Below, in pieces: positions 8,591 through 17,405 of a DNA stretch of 64,000 nucleotides. The DNA is from DATJKD01 sp963834855 (GTDB lineage Bacteria; Pseudomonadota; Gammaproteobacteria; Steroidobacterales; Steroidobacteraceae): positions 40,600-104,599 of the forward strand of contig CAWIDH010000007.1 in assembly GCA_963834855.1 (NCBI GenBank). The letters are read 5' to 3'. A program made the position numbers and the translations under genes. Under the pieces are notes generated by a model, which saw only the letters and a program-made list of their open reading frames with translations, was not told where the DNA came from and made no database searches. Positions within the stretch are counted from its first letter, which is position 1. Every line of letters begins with the position of its first letter.

Positions 8591-9856
8591 GTGGCGGCTG
8601 TCGAGACCCACCGGGCGATCGAGGCAGTCTGGCGGATCGAGTCCGCCAGGCTGATCGCCGGGCTCACGCGCATCGTGCGAAACGTCGGCCTGGCGGAGGA
8701 GCTGGCACAGGACGCGCTGGTCGCGGCGCTCGAGCAGTGGCCTGTCGGCGGGGTGCCGGACAACCCGGGTGCGTGGCTGATGGCGACCGCGAAGCATCGC
8801 GCGATCGACCAGCTGCGCAGGCGTAGCCTGCATGCGCGCAAGGAAGGCGACCTCACCCGGGAGATCGAGGAACAGCTCCAGTCGTCCGCGCCTGAGCCCG
8901 CGGTCGAGGCCGACGACGAGATCGGCGACGACCTGCTGCGTCTCATGTTCACGGCCTGCCACCCGGTGCTGCCGACCGAGGCGCGGGTCGCGCTGACGCT
9001 GAAGCTCCTCGGCGGCCTGACGACCGCGGAGATCGCCCGCGCATTCCTCGTATCGGAGACGACGGTCGCCCAGCGCATCGTCCGCGCCAAGCGCAGCCTC
9101 GCCGAGGCGCGTGTGCCTTTCGAGGTGCCGCGGGGCGAGGAACTCGCCGCGCGACTGTCGTCGGTGCTCGAGGTGATCTATCTCGTCTTCAACGAGGGCT
9201 ACGCGGCGACGGCCGGCGACGACTGGCTGCGGCCCGCGTTGTGCGATGACGCATTGCGGCTCGGGCGCATCCTGGCCGAGCTCGCCCCCGGCGAGCCGGA
9301 GGTCCACGGCCTCGTCGCGCTGATGGAGATCCAGGCCTCGCGCTCGGCCGCACGGGTCGGGTCATCCGGCGAGCCGGTCCTGCTGCTGGACCAGAACCGC
9401 GCACGCTGGGACCAGCTCCTCATCCGTCGCGGCCTTGCGGCGCTTGCACGCGCCGAGGCGCTCGGCGGGTCGAATGGCCCGTACGCACTGCAGGCGGCCA
9501 TCGCCGCCTGTCATGCGCGCGCGCGCTCTGCAGCGGAAACCGACTGGCGCCGCATCGTGGCTCTCTACACGACGCTGGGCCGGCTCATGCCGTCGCCGGT
9601 CGTGGAACTGAATCGCGCTGTCGCGGTGTCCATGGCCTTCGGACCCGCGCGCGCCCTCGAGCTCGTCGACGCGCTCGTCGCGGAACCCGCCCTTGCGGCT
9701 TATCACCACCTGCCCGCGGTTCGCGGCGACCTCCTCGCCAAGCTCGAGCGTCGGGACGAGGCACGCGCGGAGTTCGAGCGCGCGGCATCGCTCACGCGCA
9801 ACGCGCGCGAGCGCGAGTTGCTGCTCGAGCGCGCTGCCGGGTGCCGCCGCGCCTGA
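8591..9856 (+). CDS. ECF42-type RNA polymerase sigma factor with C-terminal extension
   Basis: A 421-residue sigma factor. Region 2 is at about residues 15-80 (GLAEELAQDALVAALEQWP, then KHRAIDQLRRR) and region 4 at about 115-175 (LGGLTTAEIARAFLVSETTV, QRIVRAKRSLAEA). A long C-terminal extension of about 230 residues (LSSVLEVIYLVFNEGYAA, then TPR-like helices) is the mark of group ECF42 (DUF6596). In the known members the extension is needed for activity in place of an anti-sigma factor. The GTG start follows the SRPBCC stop by 111 bases, and a position behind DGPF genes is the standard ECF42 arrangement. Confidence 0.88.
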   Translation: MAAVETHRAIEAVWRIESARLIAGLTRIVRNVGLAEELAQDALVAALEQWPVGGVPDNPGAWLMATAKHRAIDQLRRRSLHARKEGDLTREIEEQLQSSAPEPAVEADDEIGDDLLRLMFTACHPVLPTEARVALTLKLLGGLTTAEIARAFLVSETTVAQRIVRAKRSLAEARVPFEVPRGEELAARLSSVLEVIYLVFNEGYAATAGDDWLRPALCDDALRLGRILAELAPGEPEVHGLVALMEIQASRSAARVGSSGEPVLLLDQNRARWDQLLIRRGLAALARAEALGGSNGPYALQAAIAACHARARSAAETDWRRIVALYTTLGRLMPSPVVELNRAVAVSMAFGPARALELVDALVAEPALAAYHHLPAVRGDLLAKLERRDEARAEFERAASLTRNARERELLLERAAGCRRA

Positions 9857-9862
9857 GCGGCC

Positions 9863-9880
9863 CACCGCCGCGCGGCGGTG
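9863..9880. terminator. perfect 18-base palindrome between convergent genes
   Basis: CACCGCCGCGCGGCGGTG is a perfect palindrome six bases after the sigma-factor stop and 65 bases before the end of the opposing cyclase gene. Such a GC-only hairpin without a T run could act as a weak bidirectional terminator or as RNA 3'-end protection. Confidence 0.4.
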
Positions 9881-9944
9881 ATACTCTGAGTACCTCACCG
9901 CCGACGCGGCAGCGGTACGACGGCAACGCTGGATGAGGCGCCGG

Positions 9945-11036
9945 CTACTGGCCGGGGACGCCGATCGCAACCGGCCGCACCGCCGAGCCCGCCGACCCCC
10001 GCTCGAGCAGGGGCAGCACCATCGTGCAGGACGTCCAGACGCTCGCGTCCGCGAGCTCGGCGAGCCGGACGTTCTCCAGGTGGTGGATACCCATCTGCGT
10101 GAGCATGTGGTGATGGACCGCGAACGGCAGTCCCGGCGGCGTGCCTGCCGCGGGCCCGGCCTTGCCGGCGAGCATGCCCTCGGGCATGGCATCGACGAAG
10201 GGGGTGTCGAGGCCGACCGCGACGATGCGGCGCTCACCGAGGTATTGCGCGGCGTCGTACGCGAGGCCAGGTGCGCGCGTGTAGTAAGTCTGCACCGTAT
10301 CCGGATCCTGCCAGTGCTCACCCCAACCGGTCCGGATGTAGACGACGTCGCCGGGCAGGATCCCGCGCTTGGCCAGTCCCTGTGCATCGATCGCGGCGAG
10401 GATGTGTGCCTTCGTGACCGTCTCGCCTGCCTGCATGGCCTTGCCGCCGTACGCGTAGCGCTTCGCGTCGATCAGCACGGCCGTCGTCACGAGTGGCGGC
10501 GCCTTCTCGACGCCGAGCTTGAGCAGCGGCGACCCGGCAGTGGGCTTCACCTGTGCCTGGGTGTGGCCGCCGTAGTAGACGGCACCGCTCGTCTCGGCCG
10601 GTGACTCGGCACCGGCCGGCGTCGGCAGGCTCGCGAAGTGGCCAATCGCGTCGAACTGCGTGCCCTGTTGCGCAGGCTCGGCGCCCGCCGCGAATCGCTC
10701 GCCGTTGAAGGCGTGCCGCGTGCCACCCATCGTGGCCGTCGGCTTGTATTCGTATACGTAGGGTCCGCTGAACGGCGACTTCGGCATCGAGTTCGAGCGT
10801 TCGTACGAGAGCTCGAAGGCGCGCGCGCCGGGCTGCGCAAGATGCCACGCGCAACGGCTCCAGGTGCCGGGTCCGATGGCATTGGCCATCCCCCGTTCGT
10901 CGCCGGCCGGCCAGGGCGGTGCCGGCACCTGTGCCTCGGAGCGGCGGAGCCACTCCGCCGGCTCCGCCGCTTCGAGACTCGAGCCGGCGGCCAGCGCCAC
11001 GGCTGCCACGACGCAGCCACGCATCACGGTCTGCAT
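9945..11036 (-). CDS. exported cyclase-family (kynurenine formamidase-like) hydrolase
   Basis: A 363-residue protein with a signal peptide (MQTVMRGCVVAAVALAAGSS, cleavage near EAAEP) followed by a cyclase-family (PF04199) domain. The metal region reads GTQFDAIGHF where most members have HxGTHxDxPxHF, so the first histidine of the signature is Gln; some cyclase subfamilies share this. The other conserved parts are GDVVYIRTGW and VAVGLDTPFVD, and HHHMLTQMGIHHLENVRL near the C-terminus. These enzymes hydrolyse amides or lactones with a divalent metal. The gene converges with the ECF42 operon. Confidence 0.75.
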   Translation of the reverse strand: MQTVMRGCVVAAVALAAGSSLEAAEPAEWLRRSEAQVPAPPWPAGDERGMANAIGPGTWSRCAWHLAQPGARAFELSYERSNSMPKSPFSGPYVYEYKPTATMGGTRHAFNGERFAAGAEPAQQGTQFDAIGHFASLPTPAGAESPAETSGAVYYGGHTQAQVKPTAGSPLLKLGVEKAPPLVTTAVLIDAKRYAYGGKAMQAGETVTKAHILAAIDAQGLAKRGILPGDVVYIRTGWGEHWQDPDTVQTYYTRAPGLAYDAAQYLGERRIVAVGLDTPFVDAMPEGMLAGKAGPAAGTPPGLPFAVHHHMLTQMGIHHLENVRLAELADASVWTSCTMVLPLLERGSAGSAVRPVAIGVPGQ

Positions 11037-11077
11037 GGAGGCACTCCTGCGGGTCGTGCGCCGTCGCGCACGCGGAA

Positions 11078-11437
11078 TCACATCTCGACCTTCGCCTTGA
11101 AGCCGCCGAAGATCATCCGCTTGCCGTCGAACGGCATCGACTTCATGTTCATCATCGGCGCGATCCGCGGATCCTTCATCACCTTCGCGTTGACGCTGTC
11201 GCGGTGCTTGCGCGACTTGTAGGTGATGAACGAGAAGACGACTGTCTCGTTCGGCTTCATCTTCACACTGCGCGGGAACGAAGTGAGTTTGCCCACCGGC
11301 GCGTCGTCGGCAACGGACTCCACGTAGTTCAGCGCGCCGTACTCGCGCCACACCTTGCCTGCCTTGCGCGCCAGCTTCAGATAGGCCGGAACTTTGCTCT
11401 TGGGGACCGGGACGACGAAACCATCAATGTATGCCAT
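11078..11437 (-). CDS. DUF1428-family protein
   Basis: A 119-residue soluble protein beginning MAYIDGFVVPVPKSKVPAYL, the standard start of DUF1428 (RHOD-like dimeric alpha-beta barrel) proteins, with KMKPNETVVFSFITYKSR and a C-terminal FDGKRMIFGGF motif. GGAGGAG sits 6-12 bases upstream of the ATG at 11437, which selects this start over longer frames. The role of the family is unknown. It precedes the cyclase gene by 41 bases and could share its transcript; DUF1428 genes are often near DGPF/VOC genes. Confidence 0.85.
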   Translation of the reverse strand: MAYIDGFVVPVPKSKVPAYLKLARKAGKVWREYGALNYVESVADDAPVGKLTSFPRSVKMKPNETVVFSFITYKSRKHRDSVNAKVMKDPRIAPMMNMKSMPFDGKRMIFGGFKAKVEM

Positions 11438-11527
11438 CTGCGTCTCCTCCTTGCCAGGATTACCCATCGTGAACCGAGCCTGTCCGATCATCTCAGGTCG
11501 GGCGGGTCTGTTTCTACCCCGCGCCCA

Positions 11528-12679
11528 TCAGCGGTACTTGAGACCCGTCCCCGTGTTGAACACGACGACCGTGTCGCCCGGTCGGACGAATCCGTTTGCA
11601 CGCAGTTCCGTGAGCGCCGCCCAGGCCGCGCCGCCCTCGGGGCACACATCGATGCCCGATCGCGCTGCGAGCTCGGCCGTCGCGTGCTGCATTGCTTCCT
11701 CGCCGATTGCGACGGCGGTGCCCCGGGTGTCGCGCAGCGCGCGCAGGCACAGGAATCCGCCGAGCGGCGACGGCACCCTGAGGCCCCAGGCGCGCGTCTG
11801 CGGGTTCTGCCAGCTCTCGGTGCGCTCGCGTCCGGCGTGAAAGGCCTGGACGACCGGCGCGCAGCCCGCCGCCTGCACCGATACGAAGCGGGGCCGGCGA
11901 CCCGGCGGAATCCAGCCGAGGCGCGCCATCTCGTCGAACGCCTTCCACATGCCGATCAGGCCCGTGCCGCCACCGGTCGGGTAGAGCACGACGTCGGGTA
12001 CGGCGCCACCGAGTTGCTCGACGAGCTCGAAGGCCATGGTCTTCTTGCCTTCGATGCGGTAGGGCTCGCGCAGGGTGGACACGTCGAGCGTGCCGTGGAC
12101 GCGGCGCTCGCGCAGGAATGCTCCGGCATCGGCGATCGTGCCGGGCACGGCGTGCACGGTCGCGCCGTAGAGGCGGCATTCGGCGAAGAACGCAGGCGGT
12201 GTGTCCTCGGGCATGGCGACCGTCACGGGCAGCCCGGCGCGGGCGCCGTACGCGGCGAGCGCGCCGGCGGCATTGCCGGCGGATGGCGCCGACAGTGACC
12301 GGGCGCCGAGGTGCCGTGCCATGGAGACCGCGAGCGCCATCCCCCGTGCCTTGAACGAGCCGGTGGGATTACGCGATTCGTCCTTGACCCATACGCCGGG
12401 CTCCACCGCGAGAAGGGGCGTGAACCCCTCGGCGAGCGAGATCTCGTCGCCGTCCGCGAGCGGCAGCAGCTCGCGGTAGCGCCACAGGGTCGGCGGGCGT
12501 CCCGCAAGGTCGGCAAGCCGCAGGCGGATCGAATCGAGGTCGTAGTCGACGCGCAAAGGCATCCCACAGTCGCTGCAGACCGTGAGCAGCGTCCGCGGGT
12601 CGTGGGCGGCGCCGCAGGCGTAGCAGCTCGCGCCGGCGAGATATGGCGACAGGCGGATCCGGCTCATGGGGTCCGCCAT
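11528..12679 (-). CDS. threonine-synthase-like PLP enzyme with a zinc ribbon
   Basis: A 383-residue fold-type-II PLP enzyme. An N-terminal zinc ribbon (CYACG at residues ~19-23 and CSDCG at ~36-40) precedes the PLP domain. The Schiff-base lysine lies in NPTGSFKARGM (~105-115), the phosphate loop in SAGNAAGALAAYG, and the glycine loop in YPTGGGTGLIG. This layout matches the archaeal/bacterial threonine synthase branch that makes threonine from O-phosphohomoserine. No hom or thrB lies nearby, so another O-phospho- or hydroxy-amino-acid lyase cannot be excluded. A palindromic repeat follows upstream of its start. Confidence 0.75.
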   Translation of the reverse strand: MADPMSRIRLSPYLAGASCYACGAAHDPRTLLTVCSDCGMPLRVDYDLDSIRLRLADLAGRPPTLWRYRELLPLADGDEISLAEGFTPLLAVEPGVWVKDESRNPTGSFKARGMALAVSMARHLGARSLSAPSAGNAAGALAAYGARAGLPVTVAMPEDTPPAFFAECRLYGATVHAVPGTIADAGAFLRERRVHGTLDVSTLREPYRIEGKKTMAFELVEQLGGAVPDVVLYPTGGGTGLIGMWKAFDEMARLGWIPPGRRPRFVSVQAAGCAPVVQAFHAGRERTESWQNPQTRAWGLRVPSPLGGFLCLRALRDTRGTAVAIGEEAMQHATAELAARSGIDVCPEGGAAWAALTELRANGFVRPGDTVVVFNTGTGLKYR

Positions 12680-12718
12680 TTAAGGCGATCGCCCGTCGAA
12701 GCTCAACGCGCCGCCGGA

Positions 12719-12739
12719 AATTCGGCTCAGAGCCGAATT
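12719..12739. repeat. perfect 21-base palindrome AATTCGGCTC-N-GAGCCGAATT (copy 1)
   Basis: The 10-base arms are exact complements around one central A. A second, shorter copy of its core (GGCTC-T-GAGCC) follows at 12762-12772. The same palindrome recurs at 23773-23797 and 51973-51993. Here it lies in the 189-base gap between the threonine-synthase-like gene and the EF-hand gene terminator. Confidence 0.75.
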
Positions 12740-12812
12740 GTTCCGCGTCGGCTCGAGAATCGGCTCTGAGCCAGTTTTCCGGACCGGGCGGCGGCTACGA
12801 ATGAGAAAGAAA

Positions 12813-12842
12813 AGGCGCGGCCGACATCCGCCGGCCGCGCCT
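12813..12842 (-). terminator. rho-independent terminator of the EF-hand gene
   Basis: An 11-base perfect stem (AGGCGCGGCCG / CGGCCGCGCCT) with an 8-base loop begins 27 bases past the EF-hand stop codon on the minus strand. It is followed on that strand by TTTTCTTTCTC, a good U-rich tail. Confidence 0.8.
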
Positions 12843-12868
12843 CGCGATGCGACTCGCTTGATCGAGTC

Positions 12869-13303
12869 TCAGTACGACTTGCCTTCCGCCTTGGCTTCGT
12901 GACCAGCCTTGATCTCGTCGCCGCTCAGGCTGCCGTCCTTGTTTGCGTCGAGCTGGTCGAACATGCTCTTCGACCCAGCCTCATGCTCGGACAGGGAAAG
13001 CGAACCGTCACCGTCCGTGTCCAGGGTCTTGATCCTGTCGGCGGACGACGGGGTCTGCGCGGCGCCCACGCCGGGCTTCGAAGTCGTATACGCCGTGTCC
13101 ATCTCGGATGCCGTCACCTTGCCGTCGGCGTTCGCGTCGAGCTTGTCGAACGACGTCTTGACGCCGGCGGTGTACTCGGCCGCGGACACCTTGCCGTCCT
13201 TGTCCGTGTCCAGCTTGGCCGCATCGCCTGCGAGAGCAGCGCCCGACAGGGCCAGGCTGCCGACCATCGCGGCGAGGACGTACCGATTGAGAGAGCTCTT
13301 CAT
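12869..13303 (-). CDS. secreted EF-hand calcium-binding protein
   Basis: A 144-residue protein with a signal peptide (MKSSLNRYVLAAMVGSLALS, cleavage about ALA|GD). Four canonical EF-hand loops follow: DTDKDGKVSAAE, DANADGKVTASE, DTDGDGSLSLSE and DANKDGSLSGDE, spaced as two pairs. It should bind calcium outside the cytoplasm; the partner is unknown. The ATG at 13303 is preferred because a GGAGA motif is 7 bases away; an in-frame ATG two codons earlier is too close to it. It has its own terminator at 12813-12842. Confidence 0.9.
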   Translation of the reverse strand: MKSSLNRYVLAAMVGSLALSGAALAGDAAKLDTDKDGKVSAAEYTAGVKTSFDKLDANADGKVTASEMDTAYTTSKPGVGAAQTPSSADRIKTLDTDGDGSLSLSEHEAGSKSMFDQLDANKDGSLSGDEIKAGHEAKAEGKSY

Positions 13304-13565
13304 GTGCATTCTCCAGTCAGGGTTGTGATTGCGCGGGGATATCGCCGGCGCAGGATGCGCCGCCGGCCAGCCGGCGGCTGTAGGAGAACCACAGGGACGG
13401 CAAGTACGAATCCGCCTACAGGCTTTCGGTAAAAAAGCGTCTCCTTTCGCCGACTTGGCTGGACCAGGCCGCCTGGATCGTGTAGGAAAATTCCGGCGTG
13501 GGGCAGCGGATCTCCGGCTCCAGATCCGGGGCGGATGCGCGCAGGTTGAGAGTCGCCCGACCCGG

Positions 13566-15135
13566 TCAAGCTGCCCGATAGTGGTCCTGCATCGGGTACC
13601 GTCGTGCATACAGCCCGAAGATCAGCGCGACCACCAGGGCGAATGCGGCGAAGAAGAACATCAGGAAGGCGGTCTCGCTCAATCCCGTCGCGGCGATGCG
13701 GGTGATCACCGCCTCGTTGCGCACGCTCGAATTGGTGAGCAGCACCCAGAGGTTGCCGATCGTGACCGACAGGCTCCAGAAGGCCATGATCACGCCCTTC
13801 ATCGAGGCCGGGGCCTGGCTGTAGGCGAATTCGAGGCCCGTCGCGGACACGAGCACCTCGCCGAAGGTCAGCAGGGCGTATGGCAGGACCTGCCAGGTGA
13901 TCGACACGGTGTCGCCGCCGTCGATCGCGAGCTGGATCGCGCCGGCGGCGATCCAGGCGAGGCCCGAGAAGGCGATGCCGAATCCCATGCGCCGCAGCGC
14001 CGTCGGTTCGATGCCGAAGCGCCGCAGCGCCGGATACAGCACGAGGTTGTTGAACGGGATCAGGATCATCACCAGCGCAGGGTTGAGCGCCTGCATCTGC
14101 GCCGACGAGAACCAGCTCGGCTTCAGCATCTCGTCTGCCTGCAGCACCCACGTGGACGCCTTCTGGTCGAAGAGCGACCAGAACGGGGTCACGAGCGCGA
14201 ACACGATCAGGATGCGGAGCACCCCGCGTACGCCGTCCACGGCCGCGCCCGAATGCGCCGCGCGCGCGCGATCGAGCTGCATCCAGGCGCCGGCACCCCC
14301 GAACGCGAGCAGCAGGACCAGCGCCAGGCACAACGACGAGACGATCCCGAGACGAGCCCGACAGTCCGATCGTGCCCAGCGCAAGCAGCGCGCCAACGGT
14401 CGCGACCGTAAGCCCGCTTCGGCCCTGGCCGGGGGCATGGGACAACAGCGCCGTGCGGACGACGCGCAGGAAGGAATCCGGATCCGGTGGGGCGGGCGGC
14501 ACCCGTATGTACTTGCGTCGCCCGGCCCAGAAGATCACGGTCGCGACGAACATCAGGATGCCCGGGATGCCGAACGCGACGCTCGGACCGTAGCTGCGCA
14601 GGAAGATGGGCATCAGGAGCGAGGCGAAGAACGAGCCGAAGTTGATGATCCAGTAGAAGGCGTCGAAGACGACCTTCGCGAGGTGCTTGTTGCTCTGGTC
14701 GAACTGGTCGCCGACGAATGAAGCCACCAGCGGCTTGATGCCGCCCGACCCGAGCGCGATCAGGAACAGGCCCGTGTAGAAACCCGTGCGGTTGTCGTCG
14801 AAGGCGGCGAGACACGCGTGGCCGGCGCAGTACACGAGCGACAGCCAGAGCACCGTGTGGTACTTGCCGAAGAACCGGTCGGCGATCCAGCCGCCGAGCA
14901 GCGGGAAGAAGTAGACGCCGATCACGAAGGTGTGGAACACCTCCTTCGCGAGTCCCGCGCGCTCGGCCTCCGGCACGTACAGCAGCAGGCTCCCGACGAG
15001 GAACGGCGTCAGGATGTTGCGCATGCCGTAGAAGCTGAAGCGCTCGCAACCCTCGTTCGCGATGATGTACGGCACCTGGCGCGGCAGGCGCGCGGACGGG
15101 GCGGTGGCGGTCACGTCGGCGGCGGTCGCTGTCAT
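13566..15135 (-). CDS. POT/PTR2-family proton-coupled peptide transporter, frameshifted
   Basis: The protein is about 520 residues with 12-14 membrane helices. The N-terminal half (from ATG 15135) has the proton-coupling motif NEGCERFSFYGMR (ExxER) and the PTR2 signature GSGGIKPLVASFVGDQF. Near 14360 the frame shifts by one base, and the second half (FDQKASTWVLQADEMLKPSW, SATGLEFAYSQAPASMKGVI) continues to the stop at 13566. Both halves match the same family in order, so a single indel or a sequencing error is the simplest reading. The carrier imports di- and tripeptides. It sits upstream of the EF-hand gene with a 262-base gap that I cannot assign. Confidence 0.85.
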
Positions 15136-15187
15136 CAGCGAGGATTCCTTGGGGGTCGTTGATTCGACTCACCCATGCTAACTAATT

Positions 15188-16471
15188 TCACGGCCGCGGC
15201 CGGCGAGGCACGGTGGCAGGCTCGGTCGCCTCCGAGTGCCGTCGCGCCACGACGGTCGCGACCGCAAGGTCTCCGGTGACGTTGCCCGCGGTGCGGAAAG
15301 CGTCCGGGATCGGGTCCAGCGCGAGCATCAGCGCCACGGGCTCGAGGGGCAGGCCCATCGCGAGCAGTACGGGAACGTGTGAGCCGACGAAGGTCACCTG
15401 GCCGGGCAGGCTCACCGAGCCCAGGGCGATGACGATCGCGACCAGCGCGCCGGACACGAACTGCGCCGGCGCGATGTCGACGCCGTAGAGCCAGGCGACG
15501 AAGCAGGCAGAACCGATCGTGTTCGCCGGGCTCGTGACACGGAACAGTGACACGGCAAGCGGCAGCACGACGCCGGCTGTCTGCGCCGGAATTCCGAGTC
15601 GCAGGGTCGCGATCTTGAGCATGACGGGCAGCGTGGCCAGCGAGGACTGCGTACCGAAGGCGACGCCCTGGGCGGGCAGGGCAGCGGATGCAAATCGCCT
15701 GAGGCCCACGCCGCCCAGCACGACCGCCACCGGGTACATGGCGAGCAGCACGGCGCTCTGGAGGGTCGACTGCACGAACACGAACCACCCGGCCGCGCCG
15801 AGCAGGCCGGCGCTGGCGCGCGCGGCCACCGGCACGATGAGCGCGAACACGCCGATCGGCGCGACCTTGAGCACCCAGCCGACGATCACCAGCATCGCCT
15901 GCGCGACGGCGCGCATGAACTCCACGATCTGCGCACGCTGCGTGCCCGGAAGGCGCGTCACGGCGAACCCGAACACGAGCGCAAACAGCACGAGCGAAAC
16001 CATTACACCGTCGGCGGCGGCGGCGATGACGTTGGCGGGCAGGAGGTTCGCCAGCTGGTCGGCCAGGCTCGGCACGTCCGGGACGGGCCCGCTCTCTGCC
16101 GAGATGAGCGCGTCGCGGTCCGCCGGATCGACTTGCCAGAGCGCATAGAAGCGCGGCGCCAGGACGACGGTGGCCGCTGCGACGACGGCCAGCAGCGCGA
16201 CGAAGAGTGCCAGGGCCAGGCCGGTCGCCCGGCCCACCGCAGACGCGCTGCTGGCGTCGGCGACGCCGACGATCACGAGCGCGACGACGAGCGGCACGAC
16301 CGTCATGCGCAGCGCGTTGAGCCACAGCGTCCCGACGGGCGCTACCAACCCGGCCAGGCGCTCCGCGGCGCCGTCGCCTAAGGCGGTCGATGCCACGCCG
16401 ACGATCAGTCCCAGGGCGAGCCCCACCAGCACACGCGCGGTCGTCGACACGTGACCAACCCCCGAAGGCAT
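15188..16471 (-). CDS. dicarboxylate/amino acid:cation symporter (DAACS family)
   Basis: A 427-residue membrane carrier of the GltP/DctA type. Helical segments fill the N-terminal 240 residues, then a hairpin with FGTQSSLATLPVMLKIA (the family's serine-rich hairpin loop) and a second with TSPANTIGSACFVAWLYG follow. The conserved NVTGDLAVATVVARR (NxxGD) near residue 395 coordinates cation and substrate. It should import dicarboxylates or acidic amino acids with Na+ or H+. It starts 53 bases from the POT gene and both are transcribed leftwards. Confidence 0.88.
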   Translation of the reverse strand: MPSGVGHVSTTARVLVGLALGLIVGVASTALGDGAAERLAGLVAPVGTLWLNALRMTVVPLVVALVIVGVADASSASAVGRATGLALALFVALLAVVAAATVVLAPRFYALWQVDPADRDALISAESGPVPDVPSLADQLANLLPANVIAAAADGVMVSLVLFALVFGFAVTRLPGTQRAQIVEFMRAVAQAMLVIVGWVLKVAPIGVFALIVPVAARASAGLLGAAGWFVFVQSTLQSAVLLAMYPVAVVLGGVGLRRFASAALPAQGVAFGTQSSLATLPVMLKIATLRLGIPAQTAGVVLPLAVSLFRVTSPANTIGSACFVAWLYGVDIAPAQFVSGALVAIVIALGSVSLPGQVTFVGSHVPVLLAMGLPLEPVALMLALDPIPDAFRTAGNVTGDLAVATVVARRHSEATEPATVPRRPRP

Positions 16472-16519
16472 GCGGCAAATCGGCGCAGTCTACAGGCGGT
16501 CCACCGCAGGAGCGGGGCG

Positions 16520-16645
16520 ATTCAATTGTTCAGAATTTACGAATTTAGAATAACGATTATTGCCGTTTATTTGATCAATTGACCGGCGTACCGTAGCGAC
16601 CGTCACTTGAAGACCACCACCCTGAATTCAACGGAGGATCGAGCC
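16520..16645 (+). promoter_or_regulatory. AT-rich promoter region of the small membrane-peptide gene
   Basis: About 60 bases (16520-16582) are strongly AT-rich in otherwise very GC-rich DNA. They include a direct repeat GAATTTAC/GAATTTAG, the palindromic AATAA-CGA-TTATT and TTGATCAA. It most likely holds the promoter and operator of the gene starting at 16646. I cannot match it to a known regulator. Confidence 0.5.
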
Positions 16646-16768
16646 ATGTTCAACCGAGCTTCGAGCAACAGCTTCCTGGCCCGCCTGCTCGCCGGGCTTG
16701 CGGTCGCCGTCACGACGGTTGTCGGCGCGCTTTCGTTCGCGGTCTCGAATTCGCAGGCGTACTTCTAA
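16646..16768 (+). CDS. 40-residue single-span membrane or exported peptide, unknown
   Basis: ATG 16646 follows an ACGGAGG ribosome site. The peptide has a basic, Ser/Asn-rich N-terminus (MFNRASSNSFLAR), one hydrophobic helix (residues ~12-33) and a short tail SNSQAYF. It has its own AT-rich upstream region, so it is likely expressed. It is not PqqA (no E-x3-Y core). It resembles either a small membrane peptide or a peptide with an uncleaved signal. I do not recognise a family. Confidence 0.6.
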   Translation: MFNRASSNSFLARLLAGLAVAVTTVVGALSFAVSNSQAYF

Positions 16769-16886
16769 GCCCCGCCGTGGACCGGCAGGTCCGGGCGGAA
16801 ATCACGCCGCAGGTCTCGCGCAGGGCGGGGCGGCCACTCTCACCGCTCGCATCCGTGGCGCCTCGGGATTACGCTCACCGCCACGC

Positions 16887-17357
16887 ATGGACCAGCCGTC
16901 GACGCGCAACGCACGAACGCTCGTTCGCCTGGGGGCAGTCCTGTGCACCGCCTGCCTCGCAGCCTGCGGCGTTCGCGACTCACCCGAGGCGCAGGTGCGC
17001 GCGGTCATCGCGGCAGGAGAAACGGCTGCCGAGGCGCGTGACCTGTCGCGCCTCATGGACCTGGTGTCGGCGCAGTACCGCGACGACGACGGTCGCGACC
17101 GGTCGGAGCTGCAACGCTATGTCCACGGCTACCTGATCGCGAACCAGTCGATCCACCTGCTGACGCGCATCGAAAGCGTGCAGTTCCCCTACCGCGACCT
17201 GGCGCGCGTGAGCCTCACAGTCGGCACGCTCGGCCGTGACGCGTCGGAAGCCACCTCGCTCGACCTGGCTGCCGACGTCGAGCGCTTGACGATCGAATTG
17301 CAACTCGACGACGGCGACTGGAAAGTGACCCGCGCGGAGCGCTCCGACGCGGGTTGA
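16887..17357 (+). CDS. small lipoprotein with NTF2-like character
   Basis: A 156-residue lipoprotein: the signal ends in TACLAAC (lipobox LAAC at about residue 27). The mature part has a helix-rich start (SPEAQVRAVIAAGETAAEAR) and a beta-rich end (SLDLAADVERLTIELQLDDG, DWKVTRAERSD) as in NTF2/SnoaL-like domains. The start at ATG 16887 fits the signal peptide length. It stands alone and converges with modA; function is unknown. Confidence 0.75.
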   Translation: MDQPSTRNARTLVRLGAVLCTACLAACGVRDSPEAQVRAVIAAGETAAEARDLSRLMDLVSAQYRDDDGRDRSELQRYVHGYLIANQSIHLLTRIESVQFPYRDLARVSLTVGTLGRDASEATSLDLAADVERLTIELQLDDGDWKVTRAERSDAG

Positions 17358-17405
17358 ACCCGCCCTCGCTCGTACGATTGCCGCGCACGCGTGCAGCGGT
17401 CGGCG

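Noticed and set aside
16550..16562. AATAACGATTATT as a Fur box
   Set aside because: Only 5+5 bases match a palindrome and no iron genes are linked.
16646..16768. The small peptide as PqqA
   Set aside because: No Glu-x3-Tyr core and no pqqB-E near by.
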